Below, one piece after another: positions 7,241-16,000 of a stretch of 64,000 bases of DNA (position 1 is its first letter; each line of letters begins with the position of its first letter). The DNA is taken from contig NZ_JPRI01000010.1 of the NCBI RefSeq assembly GCF_000737765.1, forward strand, positions 1-64,000, read 5' to 3'. This stretch comes from Chryseobacterium vrystaatense. Lineage in GTDB: Bacteria > Bacteroidota > Bacteroidia > Flavobacteriales > Weeksellaceae. The notes under the pieces are model-generated. The model searched no databases. It was not told the DNA's origin and saw nothing but the letters and a program-made list of their open reading frames with translations. Made by a program: the position numbers and the translations under genes.

Positions 7241-9169
7241 TTAGCTTAGCTGCGATCCAAGATGCTCCCATTCCTGCAAAGCAACTTCCAGTTCTTCTTT
7301 GATCCTGTTATATTTTTCTAAAGTTTCTTCAGAAGGATTTTCCTTTGTAAAAGTAGCTTCCATTTTTTCAATTTCTGTTTCAAGTTCTGAAATCTGCTCT
7401 TCTACTTTCTTTAATTTATTCTGAATATTCTTTTGTTCTTTGCTTACAATAGTCGATGATTTCTCTTCAACTTTCACTTCTTTAGGAGCCTGCTTCACTT
7501 CTACTTTCACATCATCGCTGTGAAGTTTTGCTTTTTCAGCAGAGATTTCTCTAAGAGTTTCTTTTTGTCTGTATTCAAGGTATTCACCGACACTTCCAAG
7601 GAATTCTTTCATTCTTCCGTCACGGAATTCATAAATCTTATCACAAAGTCCATCTAAGAATTCTCTGTCGTGCGAAATCACAATCAGGGTTCCTTCAAAG
7701 TTCTGTAAAGCCAGTTTGATAATTTCCTTAGACTGAATATCAAGGTGGTTGGTAGGCTCATCCATGATGAGTGTATTGAAAGGACGAAGTAACAGCTTAC
7801 AAAGAGCCAGACGGTTTCTTTCTCCTCCGGAAAGCACTTTTGTCTTTTTAGATACAGCCTCACCCTGAAATAAGAAAGATCCCAAAAGATCCCTTACTCT
7901 AGGTCTTGTTTCTTCTGTTGCCGCATCTTCTGCTTCTTCTAATACTGTTTTATTGGGAGTAAGTACTTCTTCCTGATTTTGGGCAAAGTATCCGATATTT
8001 ACATTGTGTCCTAAATTCCAGGTTCCTGAATAATCTTTGATTTCTCCGGCAAGGATTTTCGCTAAGGTTGTTTTCCCCTGTCCGTTTTGCCCTAGCAGAG
8101 CAATTCGGTCTCCTCTCTGAACAATAAAGTCTACTTTATCGAAGATTTGTTTCTTCCCGTATGCTTTTCCTAAATTTTCGGCTTCAAAAATAACTTTTCC
8201 GGGAACCATAGACTGAACGAAACGGATATTGAATTTTGAAACATCTTCGTTATCAACTTCAATACGTTCAATTTTATCTAACTTTTTAATAAGGGACTGT
8301 GCGAAAGATGCTTTTGTAGCACTTGCACGGAACTTATTAATGTTATCCTCCATCTGTTTGATCTCTGCATCCTGGTTCTTTTTGGCACCAATCAGTTTTT
8401 CACGGCGTTCTTCACGCATCACGAGATATTTGGAGTAGTTGGCTTTGTAATCGTCAACTTTTTTATTATTGATATCAAAAGTCCTGTTGCATACTGCAGT
8501 CATGAACTGTTTATCGTGACTTACCAGAACAATTGCACCGGGGTAATCTTTCAGGAAGTTTTCCAGCCAGATAATGGATTCCATATCCAGGTGGTTGGTA
8601 GGCTCATCGAGAAGCATGATATCATTTTTCTGAAGAAGCAGTTTTGCCAATTCAATTCTCATTCTCCAGCCTCCGGAAAATTCATCGGTGATTTTCTGGA
8701 AATCATCCGCTTTAAAACCTAAACCAAACAATACTTTCTCCATATCGCCTTCAAGATTGTAAGCGTCATGGTTCATCAAAAGATCGTTCAGTTCTGTCAT
8801 TTTATTGATCAGATCTGTGTAAGCATCACTTTCATAGTCTGTTCTCACAGCCATTTGATGATTCACTTCTTCCAGTTCGTTTTTCCATGCATTGATCTGC
8901 TCAAAGGCCTGCATAGTTTCAGCCCAGACTGTTCTTCCTTTTACGAAGTCCAGATCCTGCTTCAGGAAACCAATAGTAGCGCCTCCTTCACGGACTACAT
9001 TCCCTTCATAGAAATTAATTTCCCCAGAAAGCATTTTTAATAAAGTGGACTTTCCCGCTCCATTTTTTCCTACGAGACCAACTTTATCATCCTTTTTAAT
9101 GGTGAAATTTGTATTTTGAAACAGATAGTTTCCTGAATGATGTAATCCTAAACCTTGAACCGAAAGCAT
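7241..9169 (-). CDS. ABC-F family ATPase
   Basis: A 642-residue soluble protein with two ABC domains and no membrane segments. First domain: Walker A GKNGAGKST (34-42), signature FSGGWRMR, Walker B LLDEPTNHLD. Second domain: Walker A GQNGQGKTT, signature LSGGERNR, Walker B IMDEPTNHLD. The two are joined by a charged linker, and a Lys/Glu-rich coiled coil follows at about 540-640. This is the ABC-F layout of proteins that act on ribosomes at the E site or rescue stalled translation; the C-terminal coiled coil recalls Uup. Antibiotic protection cannot be deduced from sequence alone. A -7 box TACTTTTG lies at 9221-9214. Confidence 0.9.
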   Translation of the reverse strand: MLSVQGLGLHHSGNYLFQNTNFTIKKDDKVGLVGKNGAGKSTLLKMLSGEINFYEGNVVREGGATIGFLKQDLDFVKGRTVWAETMQAFEQINAWKNELEEVNHQMAVRTDYESDAYTDLINKMTELNDLLMNHDAYNLEGDMEKVLFGLGFKADDFQKITDEFSGGWRMRIELAKLLLQKNDIMLLDEPTNHLDMESIIWLENFLKDYPGAIVLVSHDKQFMTAVCNRTFDINNKKVDDYKANYSKYLVMREERREKLIGAKKNQDAEIKQMEDNINKFRASATKASFAQSLIKKLDKIERIEVDNEDVSKFNIRFVQSMVPGKVIFEAENLGKAYGKKQIFDKVDFIVQRGDRIALLGQNGQGKTTLAKILAGEIKDYSGTWNLGHNVNIGYFAQNQEEVLTPNKTVLEEAEDAATEETRPRVRDLLGSFLFQGEAVSKKTKVLSGGERNRLALCKLLLRPFNTLIMDEPTNHLDIQSKEIIKLALQNFEGTLIVISHDREFLDGLCDKIYEFRDGRMKEFLGSVGEYLEYRQKETLREISAEKAKLHSDDVKVEVKQAPKEVKVEEKSSTIVSKEQKNIQNKLKKVEEQISELETEIEKMEATFTKENPSEETLEKYNRIKEELEVALQEWEHLGSQLS

Positions 9170-9291
9170 TTCTTTGTATAAAAAATTAGTAATGAATAAT
9201 GAATTTTCGGGTGCAAAAGTACGGAAAAAGAAATGAATAGCCCAGAAATAAAAACAGACTGCCTCACAATACAGGTATTTGGCACCATAAA

Positions 9292-9317
9292 AAGGGATGT
9301 CCTGCCAGACATCCCTT
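9292..9317 (-). terminator. Intrinsic terminator of the Tle1-like lipase gene
   Basis: A perfect 10-bp stem AAGGGATGTC / GACATCCCTT with a 6-nt loop, followed by TTTTTAT on the minus strand. Confidence 0.85.
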
Positions 9318-9356
9318 CGTAACCTAAATTTAAAACTGAAAAGTACTAACGTTTAT

Positions 9357-10700
9357 CTAATTCTGTTCTGCCGCCAATGATTTCATTTCAATGGTACGGC
9401 TCCAGATATCATTATTCGGAACATTGGTTCCATACAGAAAATCTGCTACAAAACTGTCTTCGGGAAGATGCAGGTCGGTAAGAAATCTGGTATGGATTCC
9501 ACGGTCTACGGATGTACTGCTGGGTACATTCAGGCCGTTATTGATGAGTTCTGCTTCAATCTCATCCGCTGATCTCTGTAATGTGTCATCACTATATAGC
9601 CCGAAGTTGGCTGAAATATGGGTATAATCTGCTAAACCTGTATAATTATACTGTGGTTTTGCTGTTGGTGAAAAGCTTTCAACATAAGCAGAGAGTTCTT
9701 TATAGAAATCAGAGAGAAATGCATCATCTGTGATTTCAAGCCCTGAATTGCTAAGATCTGTACTGAATATTCCGGACACAGCACTATTGGTTTCCTCCAG
9801 CATAATTCTTCCATACACAAAAGGAAGCGTATTAAGAACTACTTCTCTGGAAATATAGGCTTGAGAGAGAACAACTCCTTTATCAATCTTAAAATCTGAA
9901 AGCAATGCATCCCATATCTTGTTTCCTTCAGCATCAGTTTTTGCATTTCTCACATCTGAAACATAATCCTGGAGATCTTTGACATTAATAAAATCAGTGG
10001 AAATATAAACAGAATGAGGAGATTCTAAATATCCACCCCCTACGTCTGCATGAGCTCCCGGAACGAAAACCTCTTTCCATACAGAACCTGCAGTTTCAGT
10101 TTTGGTATCCTGCATATTTTTTGAGTTCTCAAAAAAACCGGTGAGTGGAAAAAAGAAACGGCATTCATTCACTGCACACATATGGAGTGCATTTTCAACT
10201 TCCTGTGGCAGCCCAATGTCATAAGTGTTAAAGGGTTTGGATTCCACCGTATCAAAGACGCCCAGAAACTTTATTTTTATATTTCCTGAAGGATATTGAT
10301 CAACAAGCTGATTACAGAATTCTCTCGCCAACATGCTTCCCCTGCTGAATCCATAGACATAAAAGTGATACTCTGTATTTTTATCAACAACCGTATTCTG
10401 TACAAAAAGACCTGCTTTCTGCAGTTTGTCATCAGAAGAATATCCCTGTGCATCCGGAGGATTGGCACATGTAGCCATAGCAAAATTGCTATCTTCACCT
10501 CCGGTAATGGTTCCTATTCCTTCGACATATATTTTATTGTTTCCCTTAAATAAGTTGAATAACTTGTAAACATTGGTGGGTGCTCCTTTATAGCTCTCAT
10601 TGTTTACTAAAGGCATATCATCTGATGATGCCGCATTGATCCCGTTATTCCCTGTTCCGTCAAAAAAGATTCCGACAGATATTATAGCATCGTTTTCCAT
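9357..10700 (-). CDS. DUF2235 / Tle1-like alpha/beta hydrolase (putative phospholipase)
   Basis: A 447-residue protein without a signal peptide. It opens with the DUF2235 hallmark FFDGTGNN (12-19), then a nucleophile elbow GFSRG (117-121, S119), GVFDTVES (148-154, D150) and GAHADVGGGY (215-224). These are the conserved motifs of Tle1-type lipases, which hydrolyse membrane phospholipids when delivered by type VI secretion. No secretion, VgrG, PAAR or immunity gene is visible nearby. The gene has its own terminator and sits 158 bp after the regulator operon, whose own terminator separates them. It could be an orphan effector or a cytosolic lipase; the domain assignment is firm, the role is not. 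Confidence 0.8.
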   Translation of the reverse strand: MENDAIISVGIFFDGTGNNGINAASSDDMPLVNNESYKGAPTNVYKLFNLFKGNNKIYVEGIGTITGGEDSNFAMATCANPPDAQGYSSDDKLQKAGLFVQNTVVDKNTEYHFYVYGFSRGSMLAREFCNQLVDQYPSGNIKIKFLGVFDTVESKPFNTYDIGLPQEVENALHMCAVNECRFFFPLTGFFENSKNMQDTKTETAGSVWKEVFVPGAHADVGGGYLESPHSVYISTDFINVKDLQDYVSDVRNAKTDAEGNKIWDALLSDFKIDKGVVLSQAYISREVVLNTLPFVYGRIMLEETNSAVSGIFSTDLSNSGLEITDDAFLSDFYKELSAYVESFSPTAKPQYNYTGLADYTHISANFGLYSDDTLQRSADEIEAELINNGLNVPSSTSVDRGIHTRFLTDLHLPEDSFVADFLYGTNVPNNDIWSRTIEMKSLAAEQN

Positions 10701-10839
10701 CGCTGTGTTTTGCTTTAATTATTAAAAGTTTCCCTTAAGGATCTTCATCGTTAATCCTAAGGTAATATCCTTAAAACTTATTTTTCAAATTAACGGAAGA
10801 AGGGAAAGCAATACTAGCGTGGAAAATACCAAATAAAAA

Positions 10840-10858
10840 ATTCCGTATAAATACGGAA
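10840..10858 (-). terminator. Intrinsic terminator of the four-gene signalling operon
   Basis: An inverted repeat TTCCGTAT / ATACGGAA directly abuts the regulator stop codon and is followed by TTTTTT on the minus strand. Confidence 0.8.
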
Positions 10859-11536
10859 TCACATTTTGTCAAGAGAATATATATTGTTTACAACGGCATA
10901 GATTACAATGCCTACTGTGTTCTTGGCTCCGATTTTTTCGAGGATACGCTGCCGGTGACTTTCTACTGTTCTAGGGCTTATGAAGAGCTTTTCTCCGATC
11001 TCATTATTGGTATATTCCTGACAGATCAATTTTACTACATCTTTTTCGCGCTCAGACAATTCGTCCTCCATTTCAAAAAGTGACTTCTTCTTTGCGGAAC
11101 TGTTCATGTATGTAAAGAGCATCTGATGGTCTTCGGCAGTAAAAAAAACGCCGTTTTTATAAACCATTGTAATGGCATCGATAAATGTTTTCCTATCAGA
11201 GTTTTTAGGTAGAAAAGCAGAAACTCCAAGTTTCACCATATATCCCAGAATGGAAGTTTTGTAATGGGAAGAGAGGATAATAATCCTGAGATCGGGATGT
11301 TTTTCTTTAAGAACTTCTACCAGTTCAAAACCGTTCATAGGCTGCATCTGTACATCTACAAGAGCGATATGTGGAAAATCGTGTTCAGAAAGAGTTCCCA
11401 GTTTCTCAATAAAATCAGGGCCATTATTGGAGGTAAGACATACGGAAATATTCTTTTCATTCGAAAGCAGCATTTTCACCCCTTCCAGGATCAGCTGTTC
11501 GTCATCAATTAAGGCTATTTTGATTTGGGAGTTCAT
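10859..11536 (-). CDS. LuxR/NarL-family response regulator
   Basis: A 225-residue response regulator. The receiver domain has DD at 11-12, phospho-acceptor D61 in ALVDVQM, and S/K switch residues later (LSS and LPK). The C-terminal GerE-type HTH at about 155-215 reads SEREKDVVKLI, then EIGEKLFISPRTVESHR. Proteins of this class are phosphorylated by HisKA_3 kinases and activate promoters as dimers. Its start overlaps the end of the kinase gene by 32 bp, so the pair is translationally coupled. It is the last gene of an operon beginning at 13667. Target genes cannot be read from the sequence. Confidence 0.92.
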   Translation of the reverse strand: MNSQIKIALIDDEQLILEGVKMLLSNEKNISVCLTSNNGPDFIEKLGTLSEHDFPHIALVDVQMQPMNGFELVEVLKEKHPDLRIIILSSHYKTSILGYMVKLGVSAFLPKNSDRKTFIDAITMVYKNGVFFTAEDHQMLFTYMNSSAKKKSLFEMEDELSEREKDVVKLICQEYTNNEIGEKLFISPRTVESHRQRILEKIGAKNTVGIVIYAVVNNIYSLDKM

Positions 11537-12266
11537 TGTTTTTTGGAATTAAAATGATTAAACGGCTTCCTTTATTTAAAGTACTTTTCCATTTGTGGAC
11601 GGCATTCATGGATTTTATCCTGGATTCAATATTTTTGATTCCCATTCCCTTTTTCACCAGATTATAATCAAATCCCTGTCCGTTATCGGAAATGATAACC
11701 GCCATATTTTGAGGATAATCTTTGATATAGATCCAAAGATCTGTAGCGGTAGAATGCTTTATGACATTGGTGGTAAATTCCTGAATAATTCTGTACAGCT
11801 GTACTTCCACAAAGATATCTTTTTTCTCATACCCAGGCATTACCTGCATAGAGATATTGATCTTGTGTGAAAGATTGGCAATCAGTTCTTCTACGTATAA
11901 AACAAACCCTACAGATTCAAGGTTTACAGGATATAGTGAATGAGAAATACTGCGGGATGCGTCGATGAGGGACGACATCTGGCTGTAAATATTCTTTTTG
12001 ATCACTTCATCGCCTTTGGTATCAAGGTTATTCATCCACAGTGAAAGGATATTGAGGCGGTTCCCTATATCATCGTGAATCATGACTGCAATTCTTTTCC
12101 TTTCTTCTTCCTGGGCTTTAATATTTTCAAGCACCAGTTTTTTCTGATGAAGCACCTCGGCTTCATGCTGAACATTCTTCTCTTTGATGATCCGACTGAT
12201 GAAAGCTCTGTAGGCAAGGAGAATAAAGGATACTATAATTGCTATGGTAACAATTATAAGGATCAA
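11505..12266 (-). CDS. Sensor histidine kinase, HisKA_3 type
   Basis: A 253-residue kinase. One N-terminal transmembrane helix (about 1-20) is followed by a short coiled coil and a HisKA_3 dimerisation helix with MIHDDIGNRL, phospho-acceptor H64. The ATPase domain shows an N-box TTNVIKHS, a G1 box SDNGQGFD and the G2 region KKGMGIKN. There is no periplasmic sensor domain, so it probably senses through its membrane helix or through a partner. The 7-TM protein encoded 17 bp upstream is the obvious candidate. It pairs with the overlapping LuxR-type regulator. Confidence 0.9.
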   Translation of the reverse strand: MILIIVTIAIIVSFILLAYRAFISRIIKEKNVQHEAEVLHQKKLVLENIKAQEEERKRIAVMIHDDIGNRLNILSLWMNNLDTKGDEVIKKNIYSQMSSLIDASRSISHSLYPVNLESVGFVLYVEELIANLSHKINISMQVMPGYEKKDIFVEVQLYRIIQEFTTNVIKHSTATDLWIYIKDYPQNMAVIISDNGQGFDYNLVKKGMGIKNIESRIKSMNAVHKWKSTLNKGSRLIILIPKNNELPNQNSLN

Positions 12267-12283
12267 CAGGCTAATATTTAAGG

Positions 12284-12907
12284 TTACTTCTTTAATTTGA
12301 TGAAGGTATATAAAAATGAACAGTATAAAATGCTTGACAGAATATTATTTGCACTGAGAATAATATAATAGTCATTTTCTGACAGGTTAGCGATCTGGTG
12401 CTGGATGATAAAAATAAAGACCGAAACCGAATAGTAAAAAAAGATACAGGCATCTACCAAAAGAAAACGGTTCTGGGTAGAAGCATCTTTGATCTCACGA
12501 ATCAGGGCAAACCCCGAAAGGCAGATGATCATAATATTGGAGATCACCTTAACAATATCACTGTTGAAAGGATAATCCAATATATATTTTGACGCCATAA
12601 ATCCTGCAGCCAATAATGCTGTAATTCCCAGGAAATTTTTAGGAAGATCCAGTTTCCTGATAAACAGCGCTGTAACCAGAAAAAATTCACCGGCTATATA
12701 CAGAGGATACAGAAAAGAGGTATCATTTAGATTGAAGATGTACGGCAGAACAAGGTTCAGCAGTTCGATAAAAAAAAGAAAAGCAATACAGTGAAAATAT
12801 TGCTTTTCTTTATTATTTAGTATACGGTATTTTGCTGCTCCCAATAGTATTATGGAAAGAAGCAGCCCATAGTTTAGGAATAATATGGCTTTATAAAGAT
12901 CTGTCAT
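12284..12907 (-). CDS. Seven-helix membrane protein of a two-component operon
   Basis: A 207-residue integral membrane protein with about seven hydrophobic segments (near 5-25, 38-60, 65-85, 93-112, 118-136, 147-168 and 180-203) and very short loops. No catalytic or transport motif is recognised; the overall form resembles a small 7-TM receptor module. It sits 17 bp upstream of the kinase and 19 bp after the unknown gene at 12927-13667, all on one strand. A sensory role feeding the kinase is inferred from position and topology. Confidence 0.6.
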   Translation of the reverse strand: MTDLYKAILFLNYGLLLSIILLGAAKYRILNNKEKQYFHCIAFLFFIELLNLVLPYIFNLNDTSFLYPLYIAGEFFLVTALFIRKLDLPKNFLGITALLAAGFMASKYILDYPFNSDIVKVISNIMIICLSGFALIREIKDASTQNRFLLVDACIFFYYSVSVFIFIIQHQIANLSENDYYIILSANNILSSILYCSFLYTFIKLKK

Positions 12908-12926
12908 TCCTATCTATGCTGTGTAT

Positions 12927-13667
12927 TTAAAATCCAAGTTCAGGGATACGACAGATTGGCGGGCACGGTTTTGCCCAGTCGTAGGTATTTGAAGTAAGCT
13001 GTGTAGCTGTTCCTTCCAAAAGAATCCTATGAAAAGAAATAAAGATTACGGTTACCAGCATTCTTTGGTAAATATCATTGTATCTAAGCCCGAAAGAGCA
13101 TTTAACACCTGCAATCTCCGGATTGTCATGAAACAGATCTTCCATCGGAATATAGAATCTTTTAAAAATTCTTTCCCCTCCGAATTCTGTACATTCACGG
13201 AAGAACCACTCCATTCCTTCGTTTCTCCAACGCTCAATAGCTTCCACTGCTATATCCTGGTCAAGGATCGGCTGATCGGATACAGGAAAAGTGGTGTTGG
13301 TATTATCGTCTACTTTGGTAAGATTACTTGAAAGAACAGCGTTTTTTACAACGGTAAATTCTTTTGTTTCCTGCAGTCTTATATCCTGTTTAAATACCTG
13401 GAGTGTGGTGTACTGATATTCAACAACACTTTTATCAATATGTCCTGTCTTATCCAAAGGAAGGAAAATCAGAACCATACTGCCTCCAAATACGCCTACT
13501 TCTGCACAGATATCCGGGTAATCATTTTTTTCTTTGATTTTATCAATCTGCTCTTTAGACAGTTCAAAGATTTGATTGGTTTGTTTGATCAGTTCTGTGA
13601 TCAAGTAATAGTCTGACCGATATTTGCGCCATTCGGCAACTGCCAGTTTGTAATCGTTCTCGTTCAT
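12927..13667 (-). CDS. Unknown cytosolic protein, first gene of the signalling operon
   Basis: A 246-residue protein with no signal peptide or membrane segment and no family I recognise. It has an amphipathic N-terminal half (KYRSDYYLITELIKQTNQIFE), a central acidic strand-rich region and an unusual end, DWAKPCPPICRIPELGF, with two cysteines. It heads a tightly packed operon with the 7-TM protein, kinase and LuxR regulator. It may supply or modify the signal, or simply be carried with the operon. An imperfect inverted repeat GTTTAGT-N17-ACTAAAC lies at 13681-13711, just upstream. Confidence 0.5.
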   Translation of the reverse strand: MNENDYKLAVAEWRKYRSDYYLITELIKQTNQIFELSKEQIDKIKEKNDYPDICAEVGVFGGSMVLIFLPLDKTGHIDKSVVEYQYTTLQVFKQDIRLQETKEFTVVKNAVLSSNLTKVDDNTNTTFPVSDQPILDQDIAVEAIERWRNEGMEWFFRECTEFGGERIFKRFYIPMEDLFHDNPEIAGVKCSFGLRYNDIYQRMLVTVIFISFHRILLEGTATQLTSNTYDWAKPCPPICRIPELGF

Positions 13668-13774
13668 AATTTCATGGTTTGTTTAGTGGCATAAAATTAT
13701 ATAAACTAAACCTCCTGCACAAATAATCATATCATAAATTTATTATCCGTAAAATAAATTTAATTTTGAGCTGC

Positions 13775-13806
13775 AAAAAACTCTTTTACGTGTAAAGGAG
13801 TTTTTT
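13775..13806 (-). terminator. Intrinsic terminator after the DUF5715 gene
   Basis: A long stem in which AAAAAACTC and GGAGTTTTTT bracket TTTTAC / GTAAA. T-runs lie on both strands, so it may work bidirectionally; it follows the stop at 13868 on the minus strand. Confidence 0.8.
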
Positions 13807-13867
13807 GATTTATTGATCATTACATGGTAGAGATAAATGTGATCCGCTGAAGTAAAATTGAAAGAAA

Positions 13868-14488
13868 TCAATAATTCCTCACCGTAATATGATAGCAGCT
13901 CTGCTGTCTTTCTTTGATGTAATAAATCCTTCCGGCATTTACATAGTACTTTAAAACCTTTTCCAGCGCGGCTTCCATTTTGGGGTTGTATTTCACTATA
14001 TCATTGAAGCGTATATAAGAAATATCAAAGGAATTTCCATAATTGTGCGAGCTGATCCCCAGTGATGCATTGGAGTTTACTCTTCGCAATCTGCATTGGT
14101 CATCCAGTGTTCTTGTGATGGATGAAACCGTAAAAGTATGCCCTTTGGTTTCTTTACTGAATCTGGATCCCATTTTTTCCAGAGTAGCTTTGGCTTTAGC
14201 CACCATATAAGCCCGGCTGTAGTCGAGTTTCTGGACACGGTATCCTTTTCCTGTCTTTTTTATTTTATGGAATTTCCCGCTGGTGATATATTTCTGTACA
14301 GTTTTTGAATCTTTAAGAAGTTTTACCCCAAAACTTTTTGAGGCATCCAGGTGTGGTTTGTACAGAGCGGTAGGCTCTACTTTCAGTACCGAAGAAAGAT
14401 CATAACAGGGAAGTGCTTTTTTTGCTCCCTGCGAATAATAAAAGCTATACATAAAAGGCACAAACGCCACACAAAAAAACTTTCTCAT
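13868..14488 (-). CDS. Secreted DUF5715-like protein, possible M15-type peptidase
   Basis: A 206-residue protein with a signal peptide (to about residue 20, YYSQG). It contains SSHNYGNSFDISY, with S147, H148, G151 and D155, and ends CYHITVRNY with H200. The S-x-H-x(2)-G-x(3)-D and C-terminal x-H-x pattern matches the zinc ligands of M15/VanY-like D-Ala-D-Ala carboxypeptidases, so a peptidoglycan-trimming role in the periplasm is plausible. I recall the family as DUF5715, which is uncharacterised. It is a single gene with its own terminator at 13775-13806. Confidence 0.65.
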   Translation of the reverse strand: MRKFFCVAFVPFMYSFYYSQGAKKALPCYDLSSVLKVEPTALYKPHLDASKSFGVKLLKDSKTVQKYITSGKFHKIKKTGKGYRVQKLDYSRAYMVAKAKATLEKMGSRFSKETKGHTFTVSSITRTLDDQCRLRRVNSNASLGISSHNYGNSFDISYIRFNDIVKYNPKMEAALEKVLKYYVNAGRIYYIKERQQSCYHITVRNY

Positions 14489-14672
14489 TAACCATGCTTT
14501 TAAATTACTAAACGAAAGATAAACATTTATGCCATAGCATTCAACTCGTGCATTATGTCCTCATAAAAAAATTCTCAACAAACATCAAACCAAATTATTA
14601 AATATGTAATTTTTTGCATACAAAAGTTAAAATATTTTTACATTTTATCTTTTTAATTTAAAATTTAAATTT

Positions 14673-14680
14673 TACATTTG
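14673..14680 (+). promoter_or_regulatory. -7 box upstream of aqpZ that decides its start
   Basis: TACATTTG matches the Bacteroidota -7 consensus TAnnTTTG. It ends 2 bp before the first in-frame ATG (14683), so a transcript from it would lack that codon. This favours the ATG at 14704. Confidence 0.5.
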
Positions 14681-14703
14681 AGATGCATTTAAATAATAAA
14701 CAT

Positions 14704-15426
14704 ATGATAAAAAAACTTTTTGCTGAATTTTTCGGCACATTTTGGCTTGTTTTCGGTGGCTGCGGAAGTGCAGTTTTTGCCGCCGGAGTTCCCGATATCG
14801 GAATAGGCCTTTTAGGCGTGGCTTTGGCCTTTGGTCTTACTGTTCTTACGATGGCTTATGCTGTCGGGCATATTTCTGGCGGACATTTCAATCCGGCAGT
14901 TACTTTTGGACTTTTAGCAGGAGGCAGATTCTCTGCGAAGGATCTTATCCCTTACGTTGTTGCGCAATGCCTTGGAGCTATGGCAGCAGCAGGATGTCTT
15001 TACGTTATCCTAAACGGTGCTGGTGTGGTCGATTTTTCAAAACCCGGTGCTTTTGCGACCAATTTCTATGGGGAAGCCGTCTACAACGGTAAAGCATTCA
15101 GCATGGGAGCCGCCTTTCTTGCAGAATTTTTACTGACAGCCTTCTTCCTGATTGTCATTATGGGAGCAACGGACAAATGGGCTAACGGAAAGTTTGCCGG
15201 CATCGCTATCGGTTTGGCTTTAACATTGATTCACCTTATTTCTATTCCTATCACGAATACTTCGGTAAACCCTGCAAGATCCCTTTCACAGGCTGTATTT
15301 GCCGGTGGACTTGCCATGTCGCAGCTTTGGCTGTTCTGGGCAGCGCCTATTTTAGGAGGAAAAAAAGGAGGATTGATCTACAAGTTTTTGCTTCAGAGAG
15401 ATTCAACGGAAGTCGTTGCCGATTAA
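14704..15426 (+). CDS. aqpZ: Aquaporin Z-like water channel
   Basis: A 240-residue major intrinsic protein. Six hydrophobic helices and both pore loops are present: N63-P64-A65 (GGHFNPAVTFG) and N189-P190-A191-R192 (SVNPARSLSQAVF). This is the aquaporin fold, a water channel in the inner membrane. The start at 14704 (MIKKLFAEFFGTFW) fits family length better than 14683 and agrees with the -7 box. An oddity is residues 220-221, Lys-Lys (GGKKGG), inside helix 6, where relatives have small or hydrophobic residues. The partial downstream copy has Val-Thr there. A terminator follows at 15450-15477. Confidence 0.92.
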   Translation: MIKKLFAEFFGTFWLVFGGCGSAVFAAGVPDIGIGLLGVALAFGLTVLTMAYAVGHISGGHFNPAVTFGLLAGGRFSAKDLIPYVVAQCLGAMAAAGCLYVILNGAGVVDFSKPGAFATNFYGEAVYNGKAFSMGAAFLAEFLLTAFFLIVIMGATDKWANGKFAGIAIGLALTLIHLISIPITNTSVNPARSLSQAVFAGGLAMSQLWLFWAAPILGGKKGGLIYKFLLQRDSTEVVAD

Positions 15427-15449
15427 CATCAATCAAAGATTAACATACT

Positions 15450-15477
15450 GAGGCTGCCCATTGGCAGCCTCTTTTTT
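15450..15477 (+). terminator. Intrinsic terminator of aqpZ
   Basis: A 9-bp GC-rich stem GAGGCTGCC / GGCAGCCTC is followed by TTTTTT. The same element recurs 879 bp downstream. Confidence 0.9.
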
Positions 15478-15492
15478 ATTCTATTCTGATTC

Positions 15493-15547
15493 GGAATAAT
15501 TTATTCCAGAGGAAGGTTTTATTTTCAATTTTAAAATTTTATATTTG
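15493..15547 (+). promoter_or_regulatory. Palindrome and -7 box of the first HTH gene
   Basis: A perfect 15-bp palindrome GGAATAATTTATTCC (15493-15507) lies 33 bp upstream of a -7 box TATATTTG (15540-15547), which ends only 5 bp before the ATG. The palindrome is a good autoregulatory operator candidate for the HTH protein it precedes. Confidence 0.5.
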
Positions 15548-15552
15548 TTACT

Positions 15553-15978
15553 ATGAGCGACACAGATATGCAAAATAAAAAGATACATCAGGGTAGAAAT
15601 ATCAAACGTTTCCGTGAAATGATGGGCATCAAACAGGAAGCCATGGCTTTTGAGCTGGGGGAAGAGTGGAACCAAAAGAAAGTTTCGCTTCTTGAACAGA
15701 AAGAAACTGTAGAATCAGATATCGTAAAACTGGTTGCCAGAATTTTAAAAGTTCCTGCAGAAGCGATCGAAAATTTTGATGAAGAGCAGGCTGTGAATGT
15801 TATTGCCAGCACAATTAACAATCATGATCAGAGTGCCGTTATACAATACAATCCAACATTTTTCCCAGTGGAAAAGCTAATCCAACTTCACGAAGAGAAA
15901 ATTATGCTGTATGAAAGGATGTTGAAAGAAAAAGAAGAGATGATGGCGAGACTGGAAAACCTTTTCGAAAAGAAATAA
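15553..15978 (+). CDS. XRE-like HTH regulator, copy 1
   Basis: A 141-residue protein with a Cro/C1-type HTH at about 12-60 (GRNIKRFREMMGIKQEAMAFELG, then KKVSLLEQKE), a short linker and a C-terminal helical segment LYERMLKEKEEMMARLENLF likely to form a coiled-coil dimer. It acts as a DNA-binding regulator; targets are unknown. It follows aqpZ on the same strand but behind a terminator, with its own palindrome and -7 box. The first 51 residues are identical to copy 2 at 16432-16866, the remainder only partly similar. With the -7 box 5 bp from the ATG, the mRNA may be leaderless. Confidence 0.85.
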   Translation: MSDTDMQNKKIHQGRNIKRFREMMGIKQEAMAFELGEEWNQKKVSLLEQKETVESDIVKLVARILKVPAEAIENFDEEQAVNVIASTINNHDQSAVIQYNPTFFPVEKLIQLHEEKIMLYERMLKEKEEMMARLENLFEKK

Positions 15979-16000
15979 TTCAATCCCAGACATTTTTTTA

